In this document: piece by piece, positions 27,406-37,157 of the stretch
How the letters are laid out: every line of letters starts with the position of its first letter
How positions within the stretch are numbered: the first letter of the stretch is position 1
Assembly: GCF_048820935.1 (NCBI RefSeq)
Contig: NZ_JBMERD010000004.1
Coordinates: 168,093 to 232,092 of the forward strand
Length of the DNA: 64,000 nucleotides
From: Algicoccus sp048820935
Lineage (GTDB): Bacteria > Pseudomonadota > Gammaproteobacteria > Burkholderiales > Burkholderiaceae_B
Direction of reading: 5' to 3'
Program-made: the position numbers and the translations under genes
The notes under the pieces: generated by a model
The model's input: the letters and a program-made list of their open reading frames with translations, nothing else
Told to the model about the DNA's origin: nothing
The model's database searches: none

Positions 27406-28581
27406 TTGGTTCAAAAACAATTGTTAGGCGCACTACTGATGACTGTGTCTGGTGTTGCATTGGCAAATTCATCTGTGACTTTGCAAGGCGTGACAGATTT
27501 AGGGGTTCAGTATCAGAGCTTTCAGACGGGTAGATCTTATGAGGCTGAGGGTCACCAACGGTTTACAAGTTTTGGGGTTGTGTCTGGCGCTCAAAATGTA
27601 TCTCGCTGGGGTTTGAGAGGAGCTGAAGATCTGGGTGATGGTGTGTCAGTCTCGTTTGAATATGAGCAGGGTTTAAATGCCTCATCGGGAAGAAGTGCTG
27701 ACGGTTTTGCGCGACGCTCAACGCTCGGTATTCATGGTGATGAGTTCGGTGCTTTAGAGTTCGGTCGCAGAACATCGCCAGTGACTGCAGCCTTTAAAGG
27801 GATCGATCCGTTTGAATCTTCGTATGGGACGGCAGGTCTACAGAATTCACTCGCCACGACGATGAATCGGTATTCCAATATGGTGATGTATACAACACCT
27901 GATCTCGAGGGGTTGTCGGCTCGATTGGGATATTCGTTTGATGCTGATTTGAGTTTGTCTCGATACGATACAAAGACCGATCAATTCGAGCTGGTCGGTG
28001 CTGCACCTTTGGCGTATGAGACTAGGAACCGAACTAGAGTCTTATCGATCGGGTTGCGTTACCATCAGGGTCCATTGGTAATTGCAGCCGGATGGGATCG
28101 CATACAGGCACCTGGGAGCTTTTCTTTTGCATCTAAAAAGATTGATGCATGGCTTGTGGGCGCGAGCTACGACTTTGGTGGGGCGGTCTTACATGGTGCG
28201 TATGGTCAGCATACCGGTGGTTTGACAGGACCATGGCAGATTCCAAAAGGAACTGGAGTAGATGCTTATGGTGTCAACCACATTTCACAAAATGTTTTTG
28301 TGGAGAGTATGCGGACTTCATCGTGGATGCTTGGTTTGACGGTTCCCTTGGATGAAGGGGTGAAGCTCATGGCTTCTGTCCAGCAAATGTTTCTTGGCGG
28401 TTCGCTCAAAGGTCGCTTGAGTGCACCCACTGGAATTCAGACGATCGCGAGTGTGGGATTAAGCTACGAGTTATCCCGATCAACAGGGATGTATGGATAT
28501 GTGTCGTATGGAAACAACATGACAATGTTGCAAGGCGTGAAGATGGCCACGGTCTCAATGGGGATGAGACACACTTTCTGA
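27406..28581 (+). CDS. Outer-membrane porin, diverged paralogue
   Basis: The 391-residue protein has a signal peptide (MVQKQLLGALLMTVSGVALA, then NSSVTLQGV), the SRWGLRGAEDLGDGVSVSFEYE and YSNMVMYTTPDLEGL motifs shared with the porin at 24433, and a terminal MRHTF. The start is TTG at 27406 behind GGGAGAAG; no ATG fits the signal peptide. A rare start codon and no obvious terminator suggest lower expression than the first porin. The two differ most in the surface-loop regions, as expected for paralogues with different solutes or hosts. Confidence 0.9.
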   Translation: MVQKQLLGALLMTVSGVALANSSVTLQGVTDLGVQYQSFQTGRSYEAEGHQRFTSFGVVSGAQNVSRWGLRGAEDLGDGVSVSFEYEQGLNASSGRSADGFARRSTLGIHGDEFGALEFGRRTSPVTAAFKGIDPFESSYGTAGLQNSLATTMNRYSNMVMYTTPDLEGLSARLGYSFDADLSLSRYDTKTDQFELVGAAPLAYETRNRTRVLSIGLRYHQGPLVIAAGWDRIQAPGSFSFASKKIDAWLVGASYDFGGAVLHGAYGQHTGGLTGPWQIPKGTGVDAYGVNHISQNVFVESMRTSSWMLGLTVPLDEGVKLMASVQQMFLGGSLKGRLSAPTGIQTIASVGLSYELSRSTGMYGYVSYGNNMTMLQGVKMATVSMGMRHTF

Positions 28582-28939
28582 GTGCTTAGTTGTGATTGTT
28601 TCGCAGATGCATGTGTTCCTCAGGGCTTGTTAGCATGGCGTATCAAGGGTTTGAAGGTAGTCGTCATGCATCTGTGATCGAGAAGGCTTGAAGGTCCTGT
28701 CATTTGATGGTGGGTTGGAAGCTGAAGTGATTTGTTCGGGATATGTCTATGTCTTGCTCGCCAAATGATAAATTACGAGCCAAGATATTAATTGTGCCGT
28801 TTGCGTTAGTTGTGCGATTTGCATTTGTAAAGCACGGCTGATAGCTGAAGGGTTTCATGAGGTGAGTGACGGAACCCCTTCTTTTCGTGGTTGCAGATGA
28901 TACAATCTACTGGTTTGTACGGATTTTCGAGAAAGCGTC
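28582..28939. other. Intergenic region upstream of the nuo operon
   Basis: This 358-bp spacer separates the second porin from nuoA. No hairpin with a T-run is seen after the porin. The nuo promoter candidate lies at its right end. Confidence 0.5.
28898..28906 (+). promoter_or_regulatory. Candidate extended -10 promoter of nuo operon
   Basis: TG-A-TACAAT at 28898-28906 is an extended -10 element placing the transcript start about 27 bases before nuoA. The -35 region is poor, as is common with extended -10 promoters. Confidence 0.45.
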
Positions 28940-29299
28940 ATGATTCTGGAACACTATTTCCCTGTGCTCATGTTTATTCTGGTTGGGACAGGTATTGGTT
29001 TTGCGCTGCTGGTGGCTGGTGCACTGATTGGACCTAGAAAGCCTGATGCAGAAAAGCTTTCGCCGTATGAGTGCGGATTTGAGGCGTTTGGTGATTCGCG
29101 GATGCGATTCGACGTTCGCTATTATCTTGTTGCGATTCTGTTTATTCTGTTCGATCTGGAAATCGCGTTTCTGTTCCCATGGGCTATTGCCAGTAAGACG
29201 TTGGGGATGGTCGGTTTCGTCACGGTCATGCTGTTCTTGGTGATTTTGACAGTGGGTTTTATTTACGAATGGAAAAAGGGCGCGCTGGATTGGGAGTAA
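28940..29299 (+). CDS. nuoA: NADH-quinone oxidoreductase subunit A
   Basis: This small membrane subunit of respiratory complex I has 119 residues and three transmembrane helices, with the conserved KLSPYECGFEAFGDSRMRFDVRYYLVAILFI loop (ECGFE) near the quinone entry. GAGAAAG lies ahead of ATG 28940. It opens the complete 14-gene nuo operon. Confidence 0.97.
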   Translation: MILEHYFPVLMFILVGTGIGFALLVAGALIGPRKPDAEKLSPYECGFEAFGDSRMRFDVRYYLVAILFILFDLEIAFLFPWAIASKTLGMVGFVTVMLFLVILTVGFIYEWKKGALDWE

Positions 29300-29359
29300 T
29301 CCAATTCAGAAGGCGAGTAATGAAGACGCAACGTATGTTTATGGGTGGTTGTTGAGACG

Positions 29360-29839
29360 ATGGCGATGGATGGCGTAATGAAACAAGGGTTCCTCACGAC
29401 CAGTGCGGACAAAGTCATCAATTGGGCCAAAACAGGCTCAATGTGGCCGATGACTTTCGGTTTGGCTTGCTGTGCGGTGGAAATGATGCACGCAGGTGCA
29501 GCCCGTTACGATTTGGACCAGTTTGGAATCATTTTCCGACCCAGTCCAAGGCAGTCAGACTTGATGATTGTGGCAGGTACGCTGTGTAACAAAATGGCAC
29601 CTGCGCTGCGTAAAGTGTACGATCAGATGCCAGAGCCGCGTTGGGTTGTCTCAATGGGTTCCTGTGCCAATGGTGGTGGTTACTATCACTATTCCTATTC
29701 AGTCGTTCGTGGCTGTGATCGGGTGGTTCCGGTTGATATTTATGTCCCGGGGTGCCCACCGACAGCTGAGGCGCTGGTGTACGGCTTGTTGCAGATGCAA
29801 AACAAGATTCGACTGACAAATACCATTGCCCGTTCATAA
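29360..29839 (+). CDS. nuoB: NADH-quinone oxidoreductase subunit B
   Basis: The 159-residue subunit carries the terminal 4Fe-4S cluster N2 that hands electrons to quinone. Cysteines are in GLACCAVEMM, VSMGSCANGGGYY and YVPGCPPTAEAL. I chose ATG 29360 (MAMDGVMKQGF), which matches the family N-terminus; a GTG at 29345 would add five residues. The gap to nuoA is 60 bp. Confidence 0.96.
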   Translation: MAMDGVMKQGFLTTSADKVINWAKTGSMWPMTFGLACCAVEMMHAGAARYDLDQFGIIFRPSPRQSDLMIVAGTLCNKMAPALRKVYDQMPEPRWVVSMGSCANGGGYYHYSYSVVRGCDRVVPVDIYVPGCPPTAEALVYGLLQMQNKIRLTNTIARS

Positions 29840-29925
29840 ATAGAGTTGTCAGGAAAATGGCGGCTGACAATTAGTCTGGCTGCAATTCGCGTAAGCGTTT
29901 TAAAGTTCATTCACAGGTTTAAACA

Positions 29926-30546
29926 ATGTCCAGGTTATCTACATTGCAAAAGGCATTGACAGCGCAGTTCGGCGAGGAAGTCGAGCTCGAGTCAGCGCTC
30001 GGTGAGATCACAATGACTGTGTCTCCCGATCAGTGGGAAGCGACCGCATTACAGTTAAGAGATACACCTGAGTTAGGGTTTGAGGTTGGTGTTGACCTCT
30101 GTGGTATCGACTACTTAACGTATGCTGTGGGTAAAGCCGGTTCAGAAGAAACGGGTTTGAATGCCGTACCAGGTCGTTACGCTGTTGTTTTGCATTTGCT
30201 GTCCATTAAGAATAACTGGCGCTTACGTGTGCGAACATTCCCAACCGATCAGGAGTTTCCTGTGGTTGCTAGTTTGCAAGGCGTTTGGCCATCATTGAAC
30301 TGGTTTGAGCGTGAAGCGTATGACCTCTTTGGAATTGTGTTTGAAGATCATCCGGATCTGCGACGCATTCTGACAGACTACGGCTTTATCGGTTATCCGT
30401 TCCGTAAAGATTTCCCAATTTATGGGTATGTTGAAATGCGTTATGACGAGGAGCAGGGTCGGGTGATTTATCAGCCTGTGACAATTGAGCCTCGTGAAGT
30501 GGTGGCGCGTGTGGTGCGCGAGGATGGTTATGGAGTGGGTCGTTAA
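29926..30546 (+). CDS. nuoC: NADH-quinone oxidoreductase subunit C
   Basis: The 206-residue peripheral-arm subunit shows the complex-I 30-kDa signature EREAYDLFGIVFEDHPDLRR and YPFRKDFPIYGYVEMRY. It sits on NuoD near the quinone site. It is a separate gene here, not fused to nuoD as in E. coli. nuoD begins 2 bp downstream. Confidence 0.97.
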   Translation: MSRLSTLQKALTAQFGEEVELESALGEITMTVSPDQWEATALQLRDTPELGFEVGVDLCGIDYLTYAVGKAGSEETGLNAVPGRYAVVLHLLSIKNNWRLRVRTFPTDQEFPVVASLQGVWPSLNWFEREAYDLFGIVFEDHPDLRRILTDYGFIGYPFRKDFPIYGYVEMRYDEEQGRVIYQPVTIEPREVVARVVREDGYGVGR

Positions 30547-30548
30547 TT

Positions 30549-31805
30549 ATGGCTGAAATCAAAAGTTACACCCTGAACTTTGGGCCTCAGCACCCGGCAG
30601 CACACGGTGTTTTGCGTTTAATTCTTGAGATGGATGGTGAGGTAATTCAGCGTGCGGATCCGCACATTGGATTGTTGCACCGTGCAACCGAAAAGCTGGC
30701 AGAAAACCGCACGTATTTGCAAGCCATGCCTTACATGGATCGACTGGATTATGTGTCGATGATGTGTAACGAGCACGCTTATGTGATGGCGGTTGAGAAG
30801 TTGCTGGGTATTACTGTCCCGATTCGTGGTCAGTATATCCGCACCATGTTTGATGAGATTACGCGTTTGCTGAATCACCTGATGTCTTTGGGTTCACACG
30901 CGCTTGACGTTGGTGCCATGGCGGTCTTCTTGTATGCCTTTCGCGAACGCGAAGATTTGATGGACTGCTATGACGCGGTCTCAGGCGCACGTATGCACGC
31001 TGCGTACTATCGTCCCGGTGGCGTGTATCGTGATTTGCCCGATACCATGCCCAAATATGAGCGCAACAGCAAATACCGTTCGCAGAAAGAAATTGATGCC
31101 ATGAACGAAGCTCGCTCAGGCTCATTGCTGGATTTTATTGAAGATTTCACAAACCGTTTCCCCGCATGTGTTGACGAATACGAGACTTTGCTGACAGATA
31201 ACCGTATCTGGAAACAGCGTCTGGTCGGCATTGGTGTGGTTGATCCAGAACGTGCCAAGGCGCTGGGCTTTACGGGTCCTATGCTGCGTGGTTCAGGCGT
31301 TGAGTGGGATTTGCGTAAAACGCAACCTTACGCTGCCTATGATCGCGTCGAGTTTGATATTCCAGTTGGCGTCAATGGTGACTCCTATGACCGTTATCTC
31401 TGTCGTGTGGCTGAGATGCGTGAAAGTAACCGGATTATTCGCCAGTGTGTGGAGTGGCTGCGTAACAACCCAGGACCTGTCATTTTGCAGGATCACAAGG
31501 TTGCGCCACCGAGCCGTGTGAATATGAAGACAGGTATGGAAGAGCTGATTCACCACTTTAAGTTGTTCTCGGAAGGCATGCATGTGCCTGAGGGTCAAGC
31601 TTATGCGGCGGTTGAGCATCCAAAAGGCGAATTTGGGATTTACATGGTTTCGGACGGTGCCAATAAACCGTATCGTCTGAAGATTCGCGCACCAGGTTTT
31701 GTGCACTTGCAGGCATTGGATGAGATGTCGCGTGGTCATATGTTGGCCGATGCGGTCACGATTATTGGTACGCAGGACATTGTGTTTGGCGAAATTGACC
31801 GTTGA
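30549..31805 (+). CDS. nuoD: NADH-quinone oxidoreductase subunit D
   Basis: The 418-residue 49-kDa-type subunit forms much of the quinone pocket. It shows FGPQHPAAHGVLRL (quinone-binding His), HIGLLHRATEKLAE, and ends AVTIIGTQDIVFGEIDR. It descends from the [NiFe]-hydrogenase large subunit. The stop overlaps possible nuoE starts. Confidence 0.97.
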   Translation: MAEIKSYTLNFGPQHPAAHGVLRLILEMDGEVIQRADPHIGLLHRATEKLAENRTYLQAMPYMDRLDYVSMMCNEHAYVMAVEKLLGITVPIRGQYIRTMFDEITRLLNHLMSLGSHALDVGAMAVFLYAFREREDLMDCYDAVSGARMHAAYYRPGGVYRDLPDTMPKYERNSKYRSQKEIDAMNEARSGSLLDFIEDFTNRFPACVDEYETLLTDNRIWKQRLVGIGVVDPERAKALGFTGPMLRGSGVEWDLRKTQPYAAYDRVEFDIPVGVNGDSYDRYLCRVAEMRESNRIIRQCVEWLRNNPGPVILQDHKVAPPSRVNMKTGMEELIHHFKLFSEGMHVPEGQAYAAVEHPKGEFGIYMVSDGANKPYRLKIRAPGFVHLQALDEMSRGHMLADAVTIIGTQDIVFGEIDR

Positions 31806-31843
31806 TGCTGAGTCAGCCAACGAACACACGGAATTACACGAAT

Positions 31844-32338
31844 ATGCTGCTTTCTGAAGACTCCTACCGGAAAATTGATCGGGAACTCACTAAGTTCCCG
31901 CCCGAGCAAAAACGTTCTGCAATCATGGCTGCGTTGACGATCGCCCAAGAAGAATTAGGGTGGATCTCAACCGATGTCATCACAGATATTGCGCAATATC
32001 TGGATTTGCCAGCCATTATGATCCAGGAGGTTGCCACTTTCTATGACATGTATGACCTGAAGCCGGTGGGCCGCGTCAAAGTTACGGTGTGCACGAACTT
32101 GCCCTGTGCGCTGAGAGAGGGTGTTCAGACTGCGGATTATCTAAAAAAGAAATTGGGTATTGATTTTGGTGAAACCACACCTGATGGTCAGTTCACACTG
32201 ACCGAAGGTGAGTGTATGGGATCCTGTGGGGATGCTCCGGTGCTGTTGGTTAACAATCACCATATGTGTATTCGGATGACGCAGGAGCGCCTTGACGAAA
32301 TGTTGGAAGATCTCTCTAAAATCAAGGAGGCCGAATAA
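31844..32338 (+). CDS. nuoE: NADH-quinone oxidoreductase subunit E
   Basis: The 164-residue subunit binds the 2Fe-2S cluster N1a: VTVCTNLPCALREG and GECMGSCGDAPVLLVN supply the four cysteines. I prefer ATG 31844 (MLLSEDSYRKIDREL) from family N-termini. ATG 31805, which overlaps the nuoD stop as TGATG, would add 13 residues and could be used by translational coupling. The stop shares one base with nuoF (TAATG). Confidence 0.94.
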   Translation: MLLSEDSYRKIDRELTKFPPEQKRSAIMAALTIAQEELGWISTDVITDIAQYLDLPAIMIQEVATFYDMYDLKPVGRVKVTVCTNLPCALREGVQTADYLKKKLGIDFGETTPDGQFTLTEGECMGSCGDAPVLLVNNHHMCIRMTQERLDEMLEDLSKIKEAE

Positions 32339-33705
32339 TGAAAGCTTCTGAGATTCTCAAGAAGTATTCACAGGGACTCGAGCCTATCCCCATGGGGGAA
32401 GTGGAACGCTCGATGATCTTTCACGGTCGTCATATCAATCCACAAATTCTGGCTGACCTCGATGGTGATAACTGGGGGTTGGAAGACTATGTAAAACGTG
32501 GCGGTTACGAAGCCCTTAAAAAGATCCTCACGACAGGCATGACACCCGAAGATGTCATTGCTCAAGTCAAAGAGGGTGTGCTGCGCGGTCGTGGCGGTGC
32601 AGGTTTCCCGACCGGCCTGAAATGGAGCTTCATGCCCAGAACATTCCCAGGTCAGAAATACCTTGTCTGTAACTCGGACGAGGGTGAGCCTGGTACGTTT
32701 AAAGATCGCGATATCCTGCGCTTTAACCCGCACATTGTGATTGAAGGCATGGCGATTGCTGCTTATGCCATGGGCATTTCAGTGGGCTATAACTACATCC
32801 ACGGTGAGATTTTTGAGGTGTATCAGCGTTTCGAAGAAGCGCTTGAGCAAGCTCGTGCCGCCGGTTTCTTAGGAAATAATATCCTAGGATCAAACTTCAG
32901 CTTCCAGCTGCATGCATTCCATGGTTACGGTGCTTACATCTGTGGTGAAGAAACCGCATTGTTGGAGTCGCTGGAAGGCAAAAAGGGGCAGCCTCGCTTT
33001 AAGCCGCCATTCCCAGCAAGTTTCGGTTTGTATGGCAAGCCAACGACCATCAATAACACCGAGACATTTGCGTCAGTCCCCTGGATTATTCGCCATAGCG
33101 GTAAAGAATATCTAGAGGCGGGTATTCCGAACAATGGCGGGACCAAGATTTATTCGGTTTCCGGCGACGTTGAGCGTCCCGGTAACTATGAAATTCCAAT
33201 GGGAACACCGTTTTCAACGCTCTTGGAGCTTTGTGGTGGCATGCGCGATGGCCGTAAGTTGAAGGCCGTCATCCCCGGCGGTTCCAGTGCGCCCGTTGTG
33301 CCAGCTGACATTATGATGGACACAACGATGGACTATGATTCCATTGCGAAAGCGGGGTCCATGCTAGGTTCAGGCGCGGTGATTGTGATGGATGAGCGCC
33401 GCTGCATGGTCAAGTCCCTGTTGCGATTGTCGTACTTCTATTTTGAAGAAAGCTGCGGACAATGCACACCTTGCCGAGAAGGAACCGGATGGTTATACCG
33501 GATCGTCAATCGGATTGAGCACGGCGAGGGACGTATGGAAGATTTGGATGTGCTGGATTCGGTTGCCTATAACATCATGGGGCGCACAATTTGCGCGCTG
33601 GGTGATGCGGCAGCCATGCCTGTACGGGCTTTCCTGAAGCACTATCGTGATGAATTTGTGTACCACATCGAAAACAAACGATGCGTGGTCGCACCTTACC
33701 TCTGA
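32338..33705 (+). CDS. nuoF: NADH-quinone oxidoreductase subunit F
   Basis: The 455-residue subunit oxidises NADH, holding FMN and 4Fe-4S cluster N3. It shows the NADH-binding GRGGAGFPTGLKW, the FMN-binding NSDEGEPGTFKDRDI, and ESCGQCTPCREGTGW plus a later Cys (TICALGDAA) for the cluster. Confidence 0.97.
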   Translation: MKASEILKKYSQGLEPIPMGEVERSMIFHGRHINPQILADLDGDNWGLEDYVKRGGYEALKKILTTGMTPEDVIAQVKEGVLRGRGGAGFPTGLKWSFMPRTFPGQKYLVCNSDEGEPGTFKDRDILRFNPHIVIEGMAIAAYAMGISVGYNYIHGEIFEVYQRFEEALEQARAAGFLGNNILGSNFSFQLHAFHGYGAYICGEETALLESLEGKKGQPRFKPPFPASFGLYGKPTTINNTETFASVPWIIRHSGKEYLEAGIPNNGGTKIYSVSGDVERPGNYEIPMGTPFSTLLELCGGMRDGRKLKAVIPGGSSAPVVPADIMMDTTMDYDSIAKAGSMLGSGAVIVMDERRCMVKSLLRLSYFYFEESCGQCTPCREGTGWLYRIVNRIEHGEGRMEDLDVLDSVAYNIMGRTICALGDAAAMPVRAFLKHYRDEFVYHIENKRCVVAPYL

Positions 33706-33717
33706 TTTGGATTCAAT

Positions 33718-36051
33718 ATGGTTGAGTTGACCATCGACGGAAAGACAGTCGAAGTGCCAGAAGGCAGCATGGTGATGCATGCTGCGCATAAACTGGGTGT
33801 TTATGTACCGCATTTCTGCTATCACAAGAAACTTTCGATTGCTGCAAACTGCCGCATGTGTCTGGTTGAGGTGGAAAAAGCACCTAAGCCCATGCCAGCC
33901 TGTGCGACGCCAGCAACCAACGGCATGGTGGTGTACACCCAGTCTGAACTGGCCGTGGCTGCACAAAAAAGCGTCATGGAGTTCTTGCTGATTAATCACC
34001 CGCTGGATTGTCCGATTTGTGACCAAGGTGGCGAATGCCAGTTGCAGGATTTGGCGGTCGGTTACGGTGCTTCTTCAACACGCTATATGGAAGAAAAGCG
34101 GGTTGTTTTCCATAAGAGCTTCGGACCTCTGGTCTCTGGCGAGGAAATGACACGTTGTATTCACTGCACGCGCTGTGTTCGCTTTGGCCAAGAGATTGGT
34201 GGCCTGATGGAAATGGGCATGATCGGTCGCGGTGAGCACTCCGAGATCACAACCTATCTGGGTCATACGATCGAGTCAGAATTGTCAGGCAACATGATCG
34301 ACATTTGTCCTGTCGGTGCACTGACTTCAAAGCCGTTCCGCTATAGCGCACGGACTTGGGAATTGGCACGTCGTCGCTCAGTGTCTGCACATGACAGTTT
34401 GGGTGCGAACATCATTGTTCAAGTCAAGCTCGATGAAATCAAACGTGTTGTGCCTTTCGAAAACGAAGATGTCAACGAGTGCTGGATCAGTGATCGAGAT
34501 CGTTTTGCGTACGAAGGCTTGGCGGTTGATCGTCTTGAGCAGCCTATGGTTCGTGGCGATGATGGTGAATGGCGCGAAGCAACCTGGGCAGATGCGCTGA
34601 AAGTTGCCACTGAAGGTTTGGCAGCGATCAACACCAAAGAGGGTGCTGCCAAGATCGGTGCGATTGGCACTGAAACCGCAACGCTTGAAGAAATGAGTCT
34701 GTTGGCTCGTTTGATTCGTGGCTTGGGTGGTGAGAACGTCGATATGCGTACCCGCATGCTTGATCCAGAGTTTGATGCTAACCGCAATGGTGCACCTTGG
34801 TTAGGTATGCCAATTGCAGATCTGGGTCATCAGGATCGCGTGTTGGTCGTTGGTTCCTTTATGCGCGCTGATCATCCTTTGATGACGCAGCGTTTGCGTC
34901 AGGCTGTGAAACGTGGCACGCAAGTGAATAGCATTGATTTGGCAGCCGATGATCCCTTCATGCCTTTGCATGCTCGGATGACAGTGCGCCCATCAGAAAT
35001 GGCCAATGCGTTGGCTCAAGTGGCTGTCGCCGTGGCCAAACTGAAGTCTGTTGAGGTTCCCGCTGAGTTTGCCGGTGTTGTGGCCGATGAAACCGCACAG
35101 CGCATTGCTGAAAGCTTGGTGTCTGGTCAAACTCGCGCCATTCTGTTGGGGAACGCCGTTGTTCACGCACAAAACGCATCACAAATGGCCGCCAATGCAC
35201 AATGGATTGCGCAGCAGGTTGATGGACGTGTCGGTTATCTGACAGCCGCCGCCAATACCGTGGGTGCTTACCTGAGCCAAGCGGTTCCTGGCGAAAACGG
35301 TTTGAGCGCCAATGAGATGTTGCGTGAGCCCTTGTCTGCGTACATTACGCTCAACCTTGAGCCAGCCCTGGATTCCAGTTTGGGCATTCGCGCAGCAGCG
35401 ACTCTGAAAAACGCACCGTTTGTGGTGGCATTGACGACTTATCGCTCTGCAGCCCAAGATTGGGCGAATGTGATGTTGCCAATTGGTCCTTACACCGAGA
35501 CATCGGGCACGTTTGTGAACGCGGCAGGTCAACCACAAAGCTTTAAAGGTGTGGTGACCGGTTTTGCACAAAGCCGTCCGGCCTGGAAAGTGCTGCGTGT
35601 CATGGGTAATCTGTTAGAGTTGCCACACTTTGAAGATGAGTCTTCTGAAAGTGTGCGTGATTCTGTACTTTCAGAAGATATTCAAAGCCGTTTGAATAAC
35701 GAGACGAAAGCTTCAATCGGTGTACAGCCTAAAGCGGATGCCGCAAAAGGCTTGGAGCGCGTTGCCGATCTGCCGATCTATCGCAGTGATGCGATGGTGC
35801 GTCGTGCAGATGCATTGCAGCAGACTCCGGCGTCAGATTTCAAACCAGCGCGGATTCATCCAGAGACATTGGCTTCATTGTCCATCGAAGAAGGTGAGAA
35901 AGTGCGTTTGTCTTCCGATAGCGGTGAAGTGACAATTGCCGTGCAAGCGGATACCACCGTACCTCAGGGTGCTGTGCGTTTGAGTGCTGGATTTGCTCAG
36001 ACCGCCGTGCTCGGATGTGTAGACAGTCAATTGCAGATGGAGCGAATCTGA
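33718..36051 (+). CDS. nuoG: NADH-quinone oxidoreductase subunit G
   Basis: The 777-residue subunit has an N-terminal 2Fe-2S domain (CYHKKLSIAANCRMC), the His-ligated cluster region HPLDCPICDQGGECQ, two-cluster ferredoxin segment CIHCTRCVRF...CPVGALT, then a molybdopterin-oxidoreductase-like domain with no cofactor. The extra cluster N7 motif found in E. coli after CPVGAL is absent (WELARRRSVSAHDS instead), as is usual in mitochondria-like complexes. It starts 12 bp after nuoF. Confidence 0.96.
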   Translation: MVELTIDGKTVEVPEGSMVMHAAHKLGVYVPHFCYHKKLSIAANCRMCLVEVEKAPKPMPACATPATNGMVVYTQSELAVAAQKSVMEFLLINHPLDCPICDQGGECQLQDLAVGYGASSTRYMEEKRVVFHKSFGPLVSGEEMTRCIHCTRCVRFGQEIGGLMEMGMIGRGEHSEITTYLGHTIESELSGNMIDICPVGALTSKPFRYSARTWELARRRSVSAHDSLGANIIVQVKLDEIKRVVPFENEDVNECWISDRDRFAYEGLAVDRLEQPMVRGDDGEWREATWADALKVATEGLAAINTKEGAAKIGAIGTETATLEEMSLLARLIRGLGGENVDMRTRMLDPEFDANRNGAPWLGMPIADLGHQDRVLVVGSFMRADHPLMTQRLRQAVKRGTQVNSIDLAADDPFMPLHARMTVRPSEMANALAQVAVAVAKLKSVEVPAEFAGVVADETAQRIAESLVSGQTRAILLGNAVVHAQNASQMAANAQWIAQQVDGRVGYLTAAANTVGAYLSQAVPGENGLSANEMLREPLSAYITLNLEPALDSSLGIRAAATLKNAPFVVALTTYRSAAQDWANVMLPIGPYTETSGTFVNAAGQPQSFKGVVTGFAQSRPAWKVLRVMGNLLELPHFEDESSESVRDSVLSEDIQSRLNNETKASIGVQPKADAAKGLERVADLPIYRSDAMVRRADALQQTPASDFKPARIHPETLASLSIEEGEKVRLSSDSGEVTIAVQADTTVPQGAVRLSAGFAQTAVLGCVDSQLQMERI

Positions 36052-36052
36052 G

Positions 36053-37126
36053 ATGGAGTGGCTCAATACACTTGAACAGTTTGGAACCGGTTTGATCGGT
36101 GCCACACCTTGGTTAGTGGTTTGGACTTTAATCAAAATCCTGGTCATTGCCGTACCCGTGATTTTGTGTGTAGCCTACCTGACTTACTGGGAACGTAAGC
36201 TGATTGGTGGTATGCACGTGCGTATGGGTCCCAACCGTGTGGGTTACCGCGGGTTGCTGCAACCCTTTGCAGACGTTTTGAAGTTGTTGACCAAAGAGGT
36301 CGTGGTTCCTAGTGAGGCCAACAAAGTGCTGTTTATTCTGGCACCTGTGGTCACATTGATGCCAGCACTGGCAGTTTGGGCGGTTGTGCCTTTTGGGCCT
36401 GAGATTGTCCTGTCCAATATGAACGCCGGTCTTCTATATGTCATGGCCATTACCTCTGTGGGTGTCTATGGCGTGATCGTGGCTGGTTGGGCTTCGAACT
36501 CGAAGTATGCGTTCTTGGCTGCGATGCGTGGTTCAGCTCAGATGATTTCGTATGAGTTGGCGATTGGTTTTGTGATGATCACCGTGTTGCTAGTGACAGG
36601 CAGCCTCAATATGTCTGAGATTGTGCATGTCCAGAACCGTGGCTTCTTTGCAGACATGGGCCTGACATTTATGTCTTGGAACTGGTTGCCTTTACTGCCA
36701 CTCTTTGTGATTTATGTTGTGTCGATTGTGGCTGAAACCAACCGTCACCCATTTGACGTGGTGGAAGGTGAGTCAGAAATTGTGGCAGGTCACATGGTTG
36801 AATATTCCGGGATGGCCTTTGCACTGTTTTTTCTGGGTGAATATGCCAACATGATTTTCTTGTCCGCAATGGCATCGATCATGTTCCTGGGTGGCTGGGC
36901 GCCACCAGTGGATCTGGCTGTTTTGCACTGGATTCCGGGCTGGTTGTGGCTGGGCCTCAAAACATTTGTAGTCGTGTCGTTTTTCATCTGGTTCCGTGCG
37001 TCCTTCCCACGCTACCGTTATGACCAGATTATGCGTTTAGGCTGGAAGGTGTTCATTCCTCTGACAGGTGTATGGCTTGTGGTGGTTGCCATCTGGATGC
37101 AGACGCCTTGGAATATCTGGAACTGA
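36053..37126 (+). CDS. nuoH: NADH-quinone oxidoreductase subunit H
   Basis: The 357-residue membrane subunit links the peripheral arm to the proton pumps and roofs the quinone tunnel. It has about eight helices and the conserved AYLTYWERKLIGGMHVRMGPNRVG and AETNRHPFDVVEGESEIVAG loops. ATG 36053 lies one base after the nuoG stop. Confidence 0.97.
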   Translation: MEWLNTLEQFGTGLIGATPWLVVWTLIKILVIAVPVILCVAYLTYWERKLIGGMHVRMGPNRVGYRGLLQPFADVLKLLTKEVVVPSEANKVLFILAPVVTLMPALAVWAVVPFGPEIVLSNMNAGLLYVMAITSVGVYGVIVAGWASNSKYAFLAAMRGSAQMISYELAIGFVMITVLLVTGSLNMSEIVHVQNRGFFADMGLTFMSWNWLPLLPLFVIYVVSIVAETNRHPFDVVEGESEIVAGHMVEYSGMAFALFFLGEYANMIFLSAMASIMFLGGWAPPVDLAVLHWIPGWLWLGLKTFVVVSFFIWFRASFPRYRYDQIMRLGWKVFIPLTGVWLVVVAIWMQTPWNIWN

Positions 37127-37157
37127 GCGCAGACACAGCGACAAAGAAAGGTTGATT

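Noticed and set aside
20007..28939. Integrative element at tRNA-Leu
   Set aside because: No integrase gene and no repeat of the tRNA 3' end was found up to nuoA, so an integrative element cannot be claimed.
33718..36051. Loss of cluster N7 in NuoG as an anomaly
   Set aside because: Absence of the N7 motif is usual in many bacterial and mitochondrial complexes, so it is not noteworthy.
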